Below are positions 8,942-16,393 of a DNA stretch of 51,463 nt, piece after piece. A program made the translations under genes and the position numbers. This DNA comes from an uncultured Clostridia bacterium (GTDB taxonomy: Bacteria > Bacillota > Clostridia > Peptostreptococcales > Anaerovoracaceae), in assembly GCA_944388495.1 (NCBI GenBank), contig CALXIZ010000146.1:1-51463 (forward strand), given 5' to 3'. The notes under the pieces are model-generated. The model did not search any database and was not told where the DNA came from. It was given only the letters and a program-made list of their open reading frames with translations. How positions within the stretch are numbered: position 1 is the stretch's first letter; every line of letters starts with the position of its first letter.

Positions 8942-8984
8942 CGGAATACTGTCTTTCTCTGCCGTAATCAGTAGATTCCGCTTA

Positions 8985-9287
8985 CTATCTTGCAGCTACA
9001 GGAGCCGGATCTACAGCAGCTACTACCTTCTTCATGAAGGATACTCTTACGTCGAAATCAGGATCTTCCATGATAACGTCAAGACCTGCAGGAACCTTTT
9101 CGCCAACCTTTGCAGCCAGTCTCTTTACCTGATATTCAAAGTGACCTCTGTCGCATAATTCAGCGGCATTTCTTAATTCCTGAATCTCGGAATAAGTTAA
9201 AGGCTGAGCCTTCTTGATGAGATCGATTACTTCGCCCATTACTTTTTCTTCATCCGGAGTTTCTACATTGTTCCAATAATCACGCAT
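8985..9287 (-). CDS. Conserved-looking small protein of unknown function
   Basis: Not recognised. A 100-residue, mainly helical, soluble protein with no signal peptide or membrane segment. It has an acidic N-terminal third (VETPDEEKVMGEVIDLIKK), a central LTYSEIQELRNAAELCDRGH segment, and a C-terminus ending VDPAPVAAR. One Cys (45). ATG at 9287 follows AAAGGAA at good spacing. It stands alone between its own TTGACA promoter (9384-9412) and an 11-bp hairpin (8916-8941), flanked by tRNA operon 1 and an MBL hydrolase. That setting suggests a well-expressed, independently regulated gene. No function is proposed. Confidence 0.8.
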   Translation of the reverse strand: MRDYWNNVETPDEEKVMGEVIDLIKKAQPLTYSEIQELRNAAELCDRGHFEYQVKRLAAKVGEKVPAGLDVIMEDPDFDVRVSFMKKVVAAVDPAPVAAR

Positions 9288-9383
9288 GATAAAATTCCTT
9301 TCTTTTCAATCAAAGACGTGAAATAACGAATGACCTTCCCTGGCGCACGGCAGCTCCGTACAACCGGGAATTCTACCATCTAC

Positions 9384-9412
9384 AGGTTATCATATAGTCC
9401 GGTTGTTGTCAA
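9384..9412 (-). promoter_or_regulatory. Promoter for the 100-residue protein gene
   Basis: Consensus TTGACA (9412-9407), 17-base spacer and a weaker TAACCT -10 (9389-9384). Gives a leader of about 90 nt. Confidence 0.6.
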
Positions 9413-9536
9413 CGGTCCCGACCGATGTATGTCCGAAAAACCCTCTTTTTCCGTCCGCTTTCATCCGGATCTTTTCATCCGTCCTCTCCGCGCTGTCCGG
9501 CGGAATTCTGCGATGAGCACAGTCGGACGCACTTTG

Positions 9537-10403
9537 TCAGAGCAATTCTTTCCGAACCAGCCGGATCATGATAGAGGTATTCAGATCCATTGCTTCTTCC
9601 GGATAGGTTTCCACAAAACCTCCGTGCCGGTATGTCAGACGGAAATCTTCGATAATCTTTTCATCAGGAATACCTTTTCTCAGACGTTCCAGAATGAATT
9701 CCACGGCCTCTTCCGTCTTTTTCCTGATGTTATTCATATAGAACGCCGTCTGCTCTTCATTCAGAATTCCCTCATGAGGAAGAAGCAGTCTGTCCACCTT
9801 CAGTTTCTGCGCCTTATCGATCGAATCAAAAGTAACCTGTACGCCGGTCAGAAATGCCGGAATTATCGTCTGCTTCGCGTCATACAGTCCCAGAGATTCA
9901 CAGGAGAGCAGAAGCTTGCGTTTTTCTTCATAAAATGCCACGGAACACTTTGTATGCCCCGGAAGAGCCACGGCGCGGAAGGACATATCGCCCGCATGAA
10001 TCATGTCGCCGTCCTCTACGGCAATATCTGTCCGGAGATTACCGCCGAGAAATTCATATTCCCCTATTCCTCTTTCTCTTGCCACATTATTGTCGAGCCG
10101 CTTCATCGACTGTATCACTTTTTCCTTTGCAAAAGCCGCCGCGGCATGTACGCCGGCCACAACTTTCGCATCAGGATAGGATTCGAGAACATAGGCACTG
10201 CCCAGCGCGTGGTCGTAATGCGAATGTGTCAGAAAAATATAGTCGAGCGGACGGCCGCCGAGATAATTTCTGATCTTATCGGCAAGAGCGAAGCCGGTAA
10301 AACCGAATCCGGAGTCACACAGAATCGCCGTCTCGGAATCGTCGATCAGAAATCCGCTGTCACCGGGCTGAATCCGCATATCTATCACTCTGATATCGTT
10401 CAT
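9537..10403 (-). CDS. Metallo-beta-lactamase-fold hydrolase
   Basis: 288-residue single-domain MBL-fold protein. The first metal motif is intact (THSHYDH at 59-65), followed by GHTKCS. The usual SGD motif carrying the bridging aspartate reads SCESLG, so Glu appears where Asp is normal, and the last ligand region reads LPHEG. These changes point to a divergent subfamily; the substrate cannot be inferred. ATG 10403 is preceded by AGGAGG at ideal spacing. Own promoter at 10440-10468; it lies alone between two tRNA operons. Confidence 0.85.
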   Translation of the reverse strand: MNDIRVIDMRIQPGDSGFLIDDSETAILCDSGFGFTGFALADKIRNYLGGRPLDYIFLTHSHYDHALGSAYVLESYPDAKVVAGVHAAAAFAKEKVIQSMKRLDNNVARERGIGEYEFLGGNLRTDIAVEDGDMIHAGDMSFRAVALPGHTKCSVAFYEEKRKLLLSCESLGLYDAKQTIIPAFLTGVQVTFDSIDKAQKLKVDRLLLPHEGILNEEQTAFYMNNIRKKTEEAVEFILERLRKGIPDEKIIEDFRLTYRHGGFVETYPEEAMDLNTSIMIRLVRKELL

Positions 10404-10439
10404 AAAACACCTCCTGATACCGCTGTCATTTCCGTTTTT

Positions 10440-10468
10440 ATTTTATCACACAAATGTTAGTGCAACAA
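10440..10468 (-). promoter_or_regulatory. Promoter for the MBL-fold gene
   Basis: TTGTTG (10468-10463), 17-base spacer, TAAAAT (10445-10440); leader of about 30 nt. The -35 box matches only three bases. Confidence 0.5.
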
Positions 10469-10552
10469 CTTATTAAATTGCGGTAACAGGAAATGTTTCC
10501 GCTTTCTTCCCGCATCCCGAAGATGCCGCCTCATCGATATTTCCTGCATAAT

Positions 10553-10579
10553 AAAAAAAGAGCCTGAAAGTCAGACTCT
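10553..10579 (-). terminator. Terminator of tRNA operon 2
   Basis: On the minus strand AGAGTCTGA pairs with TCAGGCTCT (one G-U) around CTT, then seven T. It lies six bases after tRNA-Trp. Confidence 0.9.
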
Positions 10580-10585
10580 GAAAAA

Positions 10586-10661
10586 TGGCAGGGGCACAAG
10601 GACTTGAACCCTGGACACGTGGTTTTGGAGACCACTGCTCTACCGACTGAGCTATACCCCT
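10586..10661 (-). tRNA. tRNA-Trp (CCA)
   Basis: 76-nt cloverleaf, anticodon CCA in loop TCTCCAA, acceptor AGGGGTA/TGCCCCT, discriminator G, encoded CCA end. Last gene of tRNA operon 2. Confidence 0.97.
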
Positions 10662-10733
10662 ATAACAGTATGAACCGCTGTGATCTGCCGGACAAACCTC
10701 TGAAGCCGTTTCCGACATACACAAAAAATAAAA

Positions 10734-10829
<96 letters not shown>

Positions 10830-10840
10830 GTATTCTGAAC

Positions 10841-10929
10841 TGGCGGAGGGGGTGGGATTCGAACCCACGCGCCCTTTCGGACAAACGGTTTTCAAGACCG
10901 CCTCGTTATGACCACTTCGATACCCCTCC
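10841..10929 (-). tRNA. tRNA-Ser (TGA)
   Basis: 89-nt class II tRNA, anticodon TGA in loop CTTGAAA, acceptor GGAGGGG/CCCCTCC, discriminator G, encoded CCA. Confidence 0.97.
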
Positions 10930-11003
10930 AACTTGTATGAAATTTATGTCCATCCAATCGAAAGGCACAGGCCTCGGCAGACTTTTATTCCGTCACTGAA
11001 AAT

Positions 11004-11079
11004 TGGTGACCCATCCGAGATTCGAACTCGGGACACCTTGATTAAAAGTCAAGTGCTCTACCGACTGAGCTAATGGGTC
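11004..11079 (-). tRNA. tRNA-Lys (TTT)
   Basis: 76-nt cloverleaf, anticodon TTT in loop CTTTTAA, acceptor GACCCAT/ATGGGTC, discriminator A, encoded CCA. Confidence 0.97.
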
Positions 11080-11083
11080 CCAG

Positions 11084-11159
11084 TGGCAGGGGTAGATGGA
11101 CTCGAACCATCGAATGACGGAGTCAAAGTCCGTTGCCTTGGCCTCTTGGCTATACCCCC
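11084..11159 (-). tRNA. tRNA-Gln (TTG)
   Basis: 76-nt cloverleaf, anticodon TTG in loop CTTTGAC, acceptor GGGGGTA/TACCCCT with a G-U first pair, discriminator G, encoded CCA. The weak first pair fits glutaminyl-tRNA synthetase recognition. Confidence 0.97.
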
Positions 11160-11345
11160 AAAAGTTATGACATGCTCCCGCCGTCCAATCCCAAGAGATG
11201 AAGCGGAGGAGACCTCCTGCCTCATAACCCCTACGGGCTAATCATTACAGGCCATCCCCGCCTGCCAGGCGGTTTTTCCTCTTTCTACCGGTATTTCCAC
11301 CGCCTCAGAGGAGGAGAAAATCTCCACCGGTAATATTAAAAAAAT
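11160..11345. other. Structured 186-nt spacer inside tRNA operon 2
   Basis: No tRNA or coding region here, although neighbouring tRNAs are 4-75 bases apart. Inverted repeats fill it: TACCGGT with ACCGGTA (about 11287-11333) enclosing GGAGA-AAA-TCTCC; CCGCC with GGCGG (about 11266-11280), followed on the plus strand by TTTTT; GGAGG-AGA-CCTCC (about 11205-11217); and long-range GTTATGA with TCATAAC (about 11164-11229). It could be a small RNA on either strand, a processing signal or a relic. I do not recognise it. Confidence 0.5.
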
Positions 11346-11422
11346 TGGCGAGCCCACAGGGATTCGAACCCCGGACACACGGCTTAGAAGGCCGTTGCTC
11401 TATCCAGCTGAGCTATGAGCCC
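11346..11422 (-). tRNA. tRNA-Arg (TCT)
   Basis: 77-nt cloverleaf, anticodon TCT in loop CTTCTAA, acceptor GGGCTCA/TGGGCTC with two wobble pairs, discriminator G, encoded CCA. Confidence 0.97.
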
Positions 11423-11428
11423 ATAAAA

Positions 11429-11502
<74 letters not shown>

Positions 11503-11508
11503 ATAAAA

Positions 11509-11583
11509 TGGAGCGGAAGACGAGATTCGAACTCGCGACCCTCGCCTTGGCAAGGCGATGCTCTACCCCTGAGCCACTTCCGC
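11509..11583 (-). tRNA. tRNA-Gly (GCC), copy 2
   Basis: Identical over 75 nt to the gene at 7918-7992 in the other tRNA operon, plus a few flanking bases; a recent duplication or gene conversion. Confidence 0.97.
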
Positions 11584-11594
11584 ATATTAAAAAC

Positions 11595-11679
11595 TGGTGG
11601 AGGGAGATGGATTCGAACCATCGAAAGCTCAGCTAACGGATTTACAGTCCGCCCCCTTTGGCCACTCGGGAATCCCTCC
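11595..11679 (-). tRNA. tRNA-Tyr (GTA)
   Basis: 85-nt class II tRNA, anticodon GTA in loop CTGTAAA, acceptor GGAGGGA/TCCCTCC, discriminator A, encoded CCA. Confidence 0.97.
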
Positions 11680-11688
11680 ATTTTTAAG

Positions 11689-11763
11689 TGGAGCTGGCGA
11701 AGAGAATCGAACTCCCAACCTGCTGATTACAAATCAGCTGCTCTACCGTTGAGCCACGCCAGC
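11689..11763 (-). tRNA. tRNA-Thr (TGT)
   Basis: 75-nt cloverleaf, anticodon TGT in loop TTTGTAA, acceptor GCTGGCG/CGCCAGC, discriminator T, encoded CCA. First gene of tRNA operon 2. Confidence 0.97.
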
Positions 11764-11778
11764 GCATCACACTTGATC

Positions 11779-11807
11779 ATTTTAACTCAGCGTTTCCGCT
11801 TTGTCAA
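11779..11807 (-). promoter_or_regulatory. Proximal promoter of tRNA operon 2
   Basis: TTGACA (11807-11802), 17-base spacer, TAAAAT (11784-11779), just upstream of tRNA-Thr. Both hexamers match the proximal promoter of tRNA operon 1. Confidence 0.9.
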
Positions 11808-11858
11808 GTCTTTTTTTATTTTTTTCTGACTCTTATCAAGATCCTCTTTTGCGAAGAC

Positions 11859-11878
11859 CGGTGCATTTTCCTGCACCG
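11859..11878 (-). other. Hairpin between the two promoters of tRNA operon 2
   Basis: CGGTGCA / TGCACCG, a 7-bp stem with a six-base loop, extended by an outer TTTGCG/CGCAAA pairing. There is no T-run directly after it. It may end yigZ transcription weakly, or be part of the tRNA leader. Confidence 0.45.
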
Positions 11879-11917
11879 ACATGTCCGCAAACCATCTTTT
11901 AACCTGTCAGCTTGTTC

Positions 11918-11946
11918 ATTATACGACACGTTTTTTACCTTGTCAA
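11918..11946 (-). promoter_or_regulatory. Distal consensus promoter of tRNA operon 2
   Basis: Perfect TTGACA (11946-11941), 17-base spacer, perfect TATAAT (11923-11918). The -35 box lies inside the last codons of yigZ, where it encodes Leu-Thr. Confidence 0.88.
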
Positions 11947-12600
11947 CACCATTTTTTTGTTTTTTCTTAATGTTTTTTCGACGGCGATTTTTTCTCCTGC
12001 ACACATACCTCCGGTCAGTTCTGACAACATATGCTTCAGTCCCTCTGTCTGAGACGGATCGCAGCGCAGCGCCATTTTCACATCATCTTCAAATACCGCA
12101 TCCTCTATCGTAAAGATTCCGTCCTTCTCGCTGTTTTTCAGCTTCCCGTAATGCGTATAGCCGATCCGGAATCTCAGAATATCATTTTCCTTTACTTCCG
12201 CAATGCCCGCTCCTTCCAGAGCCAGCTTCGCCGTGCTGCTGTACGCTCTGACCAGCCCGCCCGTGCCGAGCTTTATTCCGCCGAAATAACGCGTCACCAC
12301 CACGACAACGTTTGTAACCTCTTCTCCCGCCAGCATATGAAGAATCGGCGCTCCTGCGGTACCGGACGGTTCTTTGTCATCGCTCGCCCACTGAAGCTCC
12401 GCTTTTTCCCCGATCACATACGCCGGTACATTATGTGTGGCAGCCTTATGCATGCTGCGTATCTCTGCTATGAATTCCTCCGCCTCTTCTCTCGTCTCCA
12501 CCGGCATGATATATCCGATGAATCTGGATTTTTCAATAATCTGCTCTCTCTCGCAGTAATCTGCTGCCGTTCTGTAGTATACGCTTCCTTTCTCGTTCAT
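11935..12600 (-). CDS. yigZ: YigZ/IMPACT family protein
   Basis: Widely conserved protein of the YigZ/IMPACT family; the biochemical role is unsettled, with a proposed link to translation or stress responses from the eukaryotic relative. The 221-residue protein shows the signature: SRFIGYIMPV near the start, AATHNVPAYVIG, SDDKEPSGTAGAPIL and VVVTRYFGGIKLGTGGLVRAY, plus a C-terminal DUF1949-type domain. ATG 12600 follows GGAAGGATGAGG. It probably stands alone. Its 3' end houses the distal promoter of tRNA operon 2. Confidence 0.92.
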   Translation of the reverse strand: MNEKGSVYYRTAADYCEREQIIEKSRFIGYIMPVETREEAEEFIAEIRSMHKAATHNVPAYVIGEKAELQWASDDKEPSGTAGAPILHMLAGEEVTNVVVVVTRYFGGIKLGTGGLVRAYSSTAKLALEGAGIAEVKENDILRFRIGYTHYGKLKNSEKDGIFTIEDAVFEDDVKMALRCDPSQTEGLKHMLSELTGGMCAGEKIAVEKTLRKNKKMVLTR

Positions 12601-12717
12601 TTTTCCTCATCCTTCCTTTCCTGTATTTTTCGCACTCTTCCCGTTTATCCGTCCTTTTTGCTCATTTTCCGGGCTGCAGCGTTCTGACTGTCTTTTTTCT
12701 TTTTTCTCCCGTCTCAG

Positions 12718-12747
12718 CAGGCGGCGCCGGACCGGCAGAGCCGCCTG
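12718..12747. repeat. Inverted repeat after hflX
   Basis: CAGGCGGC / GCCGCCTG, a perfect 8-bp stem around 14 bases. No T-run follows on the minus strand. It may mark the end of the yraN-hflX transcript; the surrounding 230 bases contain no gene. Confidence 0.4.
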
Positions 12748-12831
12748 TCTGCAGCGTCGGGATTTTTCACATCCACATCTTTGGCATTTCTGCAGCGGAT
12801 GCTTTCCGGATTTCAGATGCCTTTACGCAGT

Positions 12832-14115
12832 TCAGATCATATATTCTGCCAGCCTGCTGCAGTCGGCAATGCTCAGATCCGCTTCAAAGTAAGTGCCGTC
12901 ATTTCTGTATTCCATGCTGCGGACGATACATTTTTCCTGCAGATAGGAAGAAATTCTGCCCTGATCATAGGGAATCAGCAGTTTTACACTGCACTGTTCC
13001 GCATAGATGACGTCACAGACAGCATCGGTCAGCGCATCGATGCCGATATCCTTTTTAGCGGAAATCGGAAAGGATTTTTCCGAAACGAGAGGGATTTCGC
13101 TGCCCTCCTGCAGCAGATCCGTCTTATTAAAGGCTATGATCCGCGGTATCTCTCCCGCTCCGATCTCCTTTAGGACGGCAGCCGTCACATTCATATTAAA
13201 CTCACAGTCCTTCGATGAAACGTCCGCAACTTCTACCAGCACGTCGGCATAAAGAACTTCTTCCAGTGTTCCCTTGAAGGCGTCTACGAGAGAATGCGGC
13301 AGCTTGCTTACAAATCCCACCGTATCGATCAGAATAAATTCCCTGTTGGAATCGAGACGGATTTTCCGCTGTGAAACGTCAAGCGTCGCAAAGAGCATAT
13401 TTTTTTCAAAGACAGACTTGTCCTCTTTCTCGCTCTTGCGGAGCAGAGCGTTCATCAGAGCAGACTTTCCGGCGTTCGTATATCCGACAAGCGCCACCAC
13501 CGGAATCTCCGATTTTTCCCTCCTGCTTCTCTGTACCTGCCGGGAACGCTGCACCTCTCTGATTTCCTTTTTTATCTCATCCATGCGTGACTGAATATGG
13601 CGCCGGTCTGTTTCGAGCTTTTTTTCTCCCGGCCCTCTCGTTCCGATTCCGCCTCCCGTACGTGACAGAGATCTTCCGAAGCCCGTCAGACGCGGCAGAC
13701 GATACTGAAGCTGAGCAAGCTCGACCTGCAGTCTCCCCTCCGCCGATGAGGCTCTCGCCGCAAAAATATCGAGAATCAGAATCGTTCTGTCCAGAATTGT
13801 CACGCCCACTGCGTCCTCGAGGTTTCTCAGCTGCGCTCCCGAAAGTTCATTATTGAAAATGACGGTATTCGCTTCCATGTTCCGGCACATCTCAGCCAGT
13901 TCCTCTACTTTTCCCCGGCCGATATAAGTGGCTTTATCCGGGCGCTGACGCGTCTGTATCATCTCCCCGAGCACTTCCGCCCCGGCCTCTTCGGCCAGAC
14001 CTTTCAGCTCATCCATGGAAGCCCTCAGATCCTCCTCTTCAAAGCTGGTGCCTACGAGAACCGCTCTGGTCAGGTTCTCGCGCACCACTTCATTCTTTTC
14101 ATTGATTTCAAACAT
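12832..14115 (-). CDS. hflX: GTPase HflX
   Basis: Ribosome-associated GTPase that splits or rescues stalled 70S ribosomes under stress. The 427-residue product has the HflX N-terminal domain (IGRGKVEEL), the glycine-rich linker FGRSLSRTGGGIGTRGPGE, then a G domain with VGYTNAGKSAL (G1), DTVGF (G3) and NKTD (G4), and a short C-terminal domain. ATG 14115 follows GAGAGGAA. It begins 10 bases after the yunB stop, so it is the last gene of the long yraN operon. Confidence 0.96.
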   Translation of the reverse strand: MFEINEKNEVVRENLTRAVLVGTSFEEEDLRASMDELKGLAEEAGAEVLGEMIQTRQRPDKATYIGRGKVEELAEMCRNMEANTVIFNNELSGAQLRNLEDAVGVTILDRTILILDIFAARASSAEGRLQVELAQLQYRLPRLTGFGRSLSRTGGGIGTRGPGEKKLETDRRHIQSRMDEIKKEIREVQRSRQVQRSRREKSEIPVVALVGYTNAGKSALMNALLRKSEKEDKSVFEKNMLFATLDVSQRKIRLDSNREFILIDTVGFVSKLPHSLVDAFKGTLEEVLYADVLVEVADVSSKDCEFNMNVTAAVLKEIGAGEIPRIIAFNKTDLLQEGSEIPLVSEKSFPISAKKDIGIDALTDAVCDVIYAEQCSVKLLIPYDQGRISSYLQEKCIVRSMEYRNDGTYFEADLSIADCSRLAEYMI

Positions 14116-14125
14116 ATTTTTCCTC

Positions 14126-14794
14126 TCAGCCCGGCACCAGCTCTCCGATATCTTCCTCCGGAATATTCGCGTAGGTTCCCGGAACCTCACCGACGATGAC
14201 TGCCTCTGCAATGAGAACCGTGTTTACGGTTTCAAACTGCTCCGACATGAACGGAACCATCAGGCGCGTCTCCGTCTTCACATCGAGATAGACCTTATAT
14301 TTGCTCTGATTGATGCCGGTGCTTTCAAATTCTGTCTTATATCCCACATTGATCACTGCCACCGGAACGATATCAAACGTAAAGTAAGGTCCCGTCTGTG
14401 ACAGCAGTCTGCTTCCGATCAGACTGCCGAGGGAAAGGCGTATCTGATCCGTCTTATCATAGTATATATCATCGTTTACCCGCTTGGCTATCTCTGTTCC
14501 GATTTTATTCAGCAGAGAAGTGTTCAATGTGACAAGCTGCAGATTGCCTTCCGCATCCTCGTCCGTACGTATGATTTCCAGCTCCGTGCCGTCCTCCTGG
14601 TGAGTCTGTTCATAAACGGCGCCGTTTATAATCTGTTCGATGATTTCTTTCGACTTGAGTTCCGCAGCGCTGCTGAGTGTCTCTTTCATCGTATTTTCCA
14701 GAAAAATAAAGACGCAGACAGCGATAATGAAAATGCATCCTGTGATAAAAAACGTTCTGATTTTCCTCTTTTTCTTTCTGCCGTTTTTTCTCAT
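14126..14794 (-). CDS. yunB: Sporulation protein YunB
   Basis: YunB is a sigma-E-dependent sporulation protein of spore-forming Firmicutes, needed for efficient sporulation; the mechanism is unknown. 222 residues: a basic N-terminus and one membrane segment (FFITGCIFIIAVCVFIFLE, about 15-33), then an extracytoplasmic domain with the family's SLGSLIGSRLLSQTGP segment. The ATG at 14794 has only GGGGG as a ribosome site, and that lies in the 3' arm of a 10-bp hairpin. In-frame ATGs at 14818 and 14821 fall in the hairpin loop. Supports a spore-forming host. Confidence 0.9.
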   Translation of the reverse strand: MRKNGRKKKRKIRTFFITGCIFIIAVCVFIFLENTMKETLSSAAELKSKEIIEQIINGAVYEQTHQEDGTELEIIRTDEDAEGNLQLVTLNTSLLNKIGTEIAKRVNDDIYYDKTDQIRLSLGSLIGSRLLSQTGPYFTFDIVPVAVINVGYKTEFESTGINQSKYKVYLDVKTETRLMVPFMSEQFETVNTVLIAEAVIVGEVPGTYANIPEEDIGELVPG

Positions 14795-14800
14795 GACAAC

Positions 14801-14838
14801 AAACCCCCGGTCTGTCATCATATGCAGTCCGGGGGTTT
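14801..14838 (-). promoter_or_regulatory. Hairpin overlapping the yunB ribosome binding site
   Basis: Perfect 10-bp stem AAACCCCCGG / CCGGGGGTTT around an 18-base loop that contains two ATG codons. The 3' arm carries the only G-rich ribosome site, ending 6 bases before the yunB ATG. It could act as a translational gate, or as a partial terminator after hslU. Confidence 0.55.
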
Positions 14839-14934
14839 TCTGTTACCGTTGCCTCGTTTTTTTCTTCTGTTTTTCTTTTTTCCGCCGTCATAACAGTCAT
14901 CCGGCTGTCCGGATGATTCTTCGTATGATTCTCA

Positions 14935-16383
14935 CTATAAAATATAGCGGTCGAGATCATCCTCGCTGAGTTTGTCGGCAAACTTTTCAAGTACGTAGGC
15001 CTTATCGACCGTCACCTCAGTGATATCCGGATCGGGAAGCGCAAAAGACAGATCCTCAAGCAGCTTCTCCATGACGGTATGCAGTCTTCTGGCGCCGATA
15101 TTTTCATTCTGTTCATTTGTCATGTATGCGATTTCCGCGATCTCATCGATCGCCTCCTCGGTGAAGTCAACTTTGACTCCTTCCGTCTCCAGCATCATTT
15201 TGTGCTGCGTCACCAGAGCGTTTTTCGGAACGGTCAGAATCTGCTTGAGAGCTTCTTTTGTCAGATTTTCCAGTTCGACACGGATCGGAAAACGCCCCTG
15301 AAGCTCCGGAATCAGATCTGTCGGCTTGGAAACATGAAAGGCGCCCGCACCGATAAACAGCATGTGATCCGTCTTCACCGGGCCGTATTTCGTATTGACG
15401 ACACTTCCCTCCACGATCGGAAGGATGTCTCTCTGAACGCCTTCTCTCGATACGCCGGGACCTCTGCCGTATTCCGAACTGTCTGCGATCTTATCGATTT
15501 CATCGATAAATACAATGCCGTTCTGCTCCGCATTTTCCACAGCTTCCGCCGTCACTTCATCCATATCGAGCAGATTCTGTGCCTCCTGCTCTCTCAGAAC
15601 CTTTCTGGCGTCCTTTACCTTCAGTTTTCTTTTTTTCATCTTCTGCGGAACCATATCGCCGAAAATACTGCCGATACTGATGCTCATATTCTCATTGCCG
15701 CCGATATCGATCGTGTTGCCTTTGGTATCGACTACATCGATCTCGATCATCTGCTCCTCCAGCAGTCCCTGTCGAAGCTGCTGCTTCACCTGTTCGCGGG
15801 CCAGCTTCAGCTCATTGGCGTTCTGCGCCGCACCGCCGTCGTCATAAAGAGGTTGCTGGTTCTGATTCGGCGGAAAATACTGCGACATTCCCGGAAGATT
15901 GGAGAGAAAGGCAAAAGGATTGTCACTCTGACCGCCCGGCGCGCCCGCATTTTTTTTCTTATTCGGAATGATAGCCTCGACGATCTTTTCCTCGGCGATT
16001 TCATCGGCGATTTTATACTTTTCCTCCATCTTCTGCTGTTTTGTCAGACGGATGGAAGCTTCGACGAGATCCCGGATGATGGAATCCACATCCCGGCCGA
16101 CGTAACCGACTTCCGTGAACTTCGTCGCTTCCACTTTTACAAAAGGCGCCTCCATGATCCGGGCCAGACGTCTGGCGATTTCCGTCTTTCCGCATCCGGT
16201 CGGACCCATCATCAGAATATTTTTCGGCGTCACTTCTTCTCTCATCTCGTCGGAGAGCTGATTTCTGCGGTGGCGGTTGCGCAGCGCGATGGCTACCGAT
16301 TTTTTTGCACTGTCCTGTCCCACGATGTATTTGTCGAGTTCCGCCACGATTTCTTTCGGCGTAAGATTATAAAATTCACCCAT
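14935..16383 (-). CDS. hslU: ATP-dependent protease ATPase subunit HslU (ClpY)
   Basis: Hexameric AAA+ unfoldase that feeds substrates to the HslV peptidase. 482 residues with LTPKEIV start, Walker A GPTGCGKT (60-67), an intermediate I-domain with a Gly/Asn/Gln-rich insert near 148-185, Walker B VFIDEIDK, sensor regions, and the C-terminal DDLDRYIL tail that docks into HslV. ATG 16383 follows TAGGAGGTGC; the gene begins 10 bases after the hslV stop. HslUV sits downstream of topA as in Bacillus, but xerC and codY, which flank it there, are absent. Confidence 0.97.
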   Translation of the reverse strand: MGEFYNLTPKEIVAELDKYIVGQDSAKKSVAIALRNRHRRNQLSDEMREEVTPKNILMMGPTGCGKTEIARRLARIMEAPFVKVEATKFTEVGYVGRDVDSIIRDLVEASIRLTKQQKMEEKYKIADEIAEEKIVEAIIPNKKKNAGAPGGQSDNPFAFLSNLPGMSQYFPPNQNQQPLYDDGGAAQNANELKLAREQVKQQLRQGLLEEQMIEIDVVDTKGNTIDIGGNENMSISIGSIFGDMVPQKMKKRKLKVKDARKVLREQEAQNLLDMDEVTAEAVENAEQNGIVFIDEIDKIADSSEYGRGPGVSREGVQRDILPIVEGSVVNTKYGPVKTDHMLFIGAGAFHVSKPTDLIPELQGRFPIRVELENLTKEALKQILTVPKNALVTQHKMMLETEGVKVDFTEEAIDEIAEIAYMTNEQNENIGARRLHTVMEKLLEDLSFALPDPDITEVTVDKAYVLEKFADKLSEDDLDRYIL

Positions 16384-16393
16384 TTCGCACCTC

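Larger units (their letters stand above)
8664..8984. other. Gene-free AT-rich spacer with a distal tRNA promoter
   Basis: No convincing coding region in about 320 bases. It holds the distal promoter at 8744-8772, the 11-bp hairpin at 8916-8941, a weak repeat TCAG-N9-CTGA near 8798-8814, and otherwise unstructured AT-rich sequence. Confidence 0.7.

Noticed and set aside
11160..11345. 4.5S/SRP RNA, 6S RNA or a degenerate tRNA in the tRNA gap
   Set aside because: No GGAAGGAAG-type SRP loop, no 6S-like long bubble helix that I could trace, and no GGTTCGA T-arm.
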